This document shows, in pieces, positions 14,861-14,960 of a stretch of 14,960 bases of DNA. Numbering within the stretch: the stretch's first letter is position 1; every line of letters begins with the position of its first letter. The notes under the pieces are model-generated. The model worked only from the letters and a program-made list of their open reading frames with translations, was not told the origin of the DNA and searched no databases. The stretch comes from Kiritimatiellia bacterium (GTDB lineage: Bacteria; Verrucomicrobiota; Kiritimatiellia; JAAZAB01): assembly GCA_018400335.1 (NCBI GenBank), contig JAGYMT010000007.1, positions 1 through 14,960 of the forward strand. Reading direction: 5' to 3'. The position numbers and the translations under genes were made by a program.

Positions 14861-14960
14861 TGGATGGTTGCTGAACATGGATGGATTTAGTGATGGTAAC
14901 TAGACCCTATTCGAAAAGGTTTGGTAGGGCGAAGACCTCCGGGCGAGCCGTCTCAAATGA

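Larger units (their letters stand above)
14636..14960. other. Non-coding region downstream of hydF
   Basis: No supported gene was found in these 325 bases. The region holds a 35-bp direct repeat present twice (14758 and 14826) and, near 14922, a GGTAGGGCG...GGGCGAGCC stretch that looks like a dispersed intergenic element. No rho-independent terminator for hydF is evident. Confidence 0.55.

Overview
The window reads as a chromosomal piece of an uncultured, fermentative anaerobic bacterium. The signs are a cytoplasmic NAD(H)-linked [FeFe] hydrogenase of the HydABC/Hnd type, its maturase HydF, and a sugar-acid (2-keto-3-deoxygluconate) operon. GC is moderate to high, most start codons have clear Shine-Dalgarno sequences, and intergenic gaps carry short palindromic repeats. 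The repeat style is compatible with the Verrucomicrobiota/Kiritimatiellota/Lentisphaerota side of the tree, but this is an impression and not a demonstrated assignment.

Layout. (1) 1-29: 3' end of a tRNA. (2) 153-2097, minus strand: a two-gene RloA/RloB (AbiL-like) defence module, ATPase plus TOPRIM-like partner, with an 8-nt overlap. (3) 2098-2660: intergenic, with one strong REP-like hairpin. (4) 2661-7178, plus strand: hydrogenase operon in the order hydB-hydA-hydC. HydB is enlarged by a second N-terminal thioredoxin-like domain and looks like an HndB-HndC fusion. (5) 7394-12341, minus strand: five tightly packed genes, with a Gfo/Idh/MocA oxidoreductase, a D-mannonate-oxidoreductase-like SDR, a D-2-hydroxyacid dehydrogenase, a KDPG/KHG aldolase with a fused VOC-like tail, and a 2-keto-3-deoxygluconate kinase. 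(6) 12342-12920: divergent intergenic region with a candidate promoter for each side, the C-terminal remnant of an IS4-family transposase, and a large palindrome built of GTTCAG/CTGAAC units. (7) 12921-14635, plus strand: a 130-residue 'mini-aspartase' translationally coupled to hydF. (8) 14636-14960: non-coding, with a 35-bp direct repeat present twice.

How it fits together: the sugar-acid operon would feed pyruvate and glyceraldehyde 3-phosphate into fermentation, and HydABC could dispose of the resulting NADH and reduced ferredoxin as H2. HydF would deliver the diiron subcluster to HydA. HydE and HydG are not in the window.

The most unusual object is the gene before hydF. It joins the extreme N-terminus of aspartate ammonia-lyase directly to its C-terminal domain and lacks the whole central catalytic region. 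aspA genes are known, from memory, to occur near hyd maturation genes, so a stripped, non-catalytic aspartase coupled to hydF is a good candidate for an undescribed maturation accessory protein.
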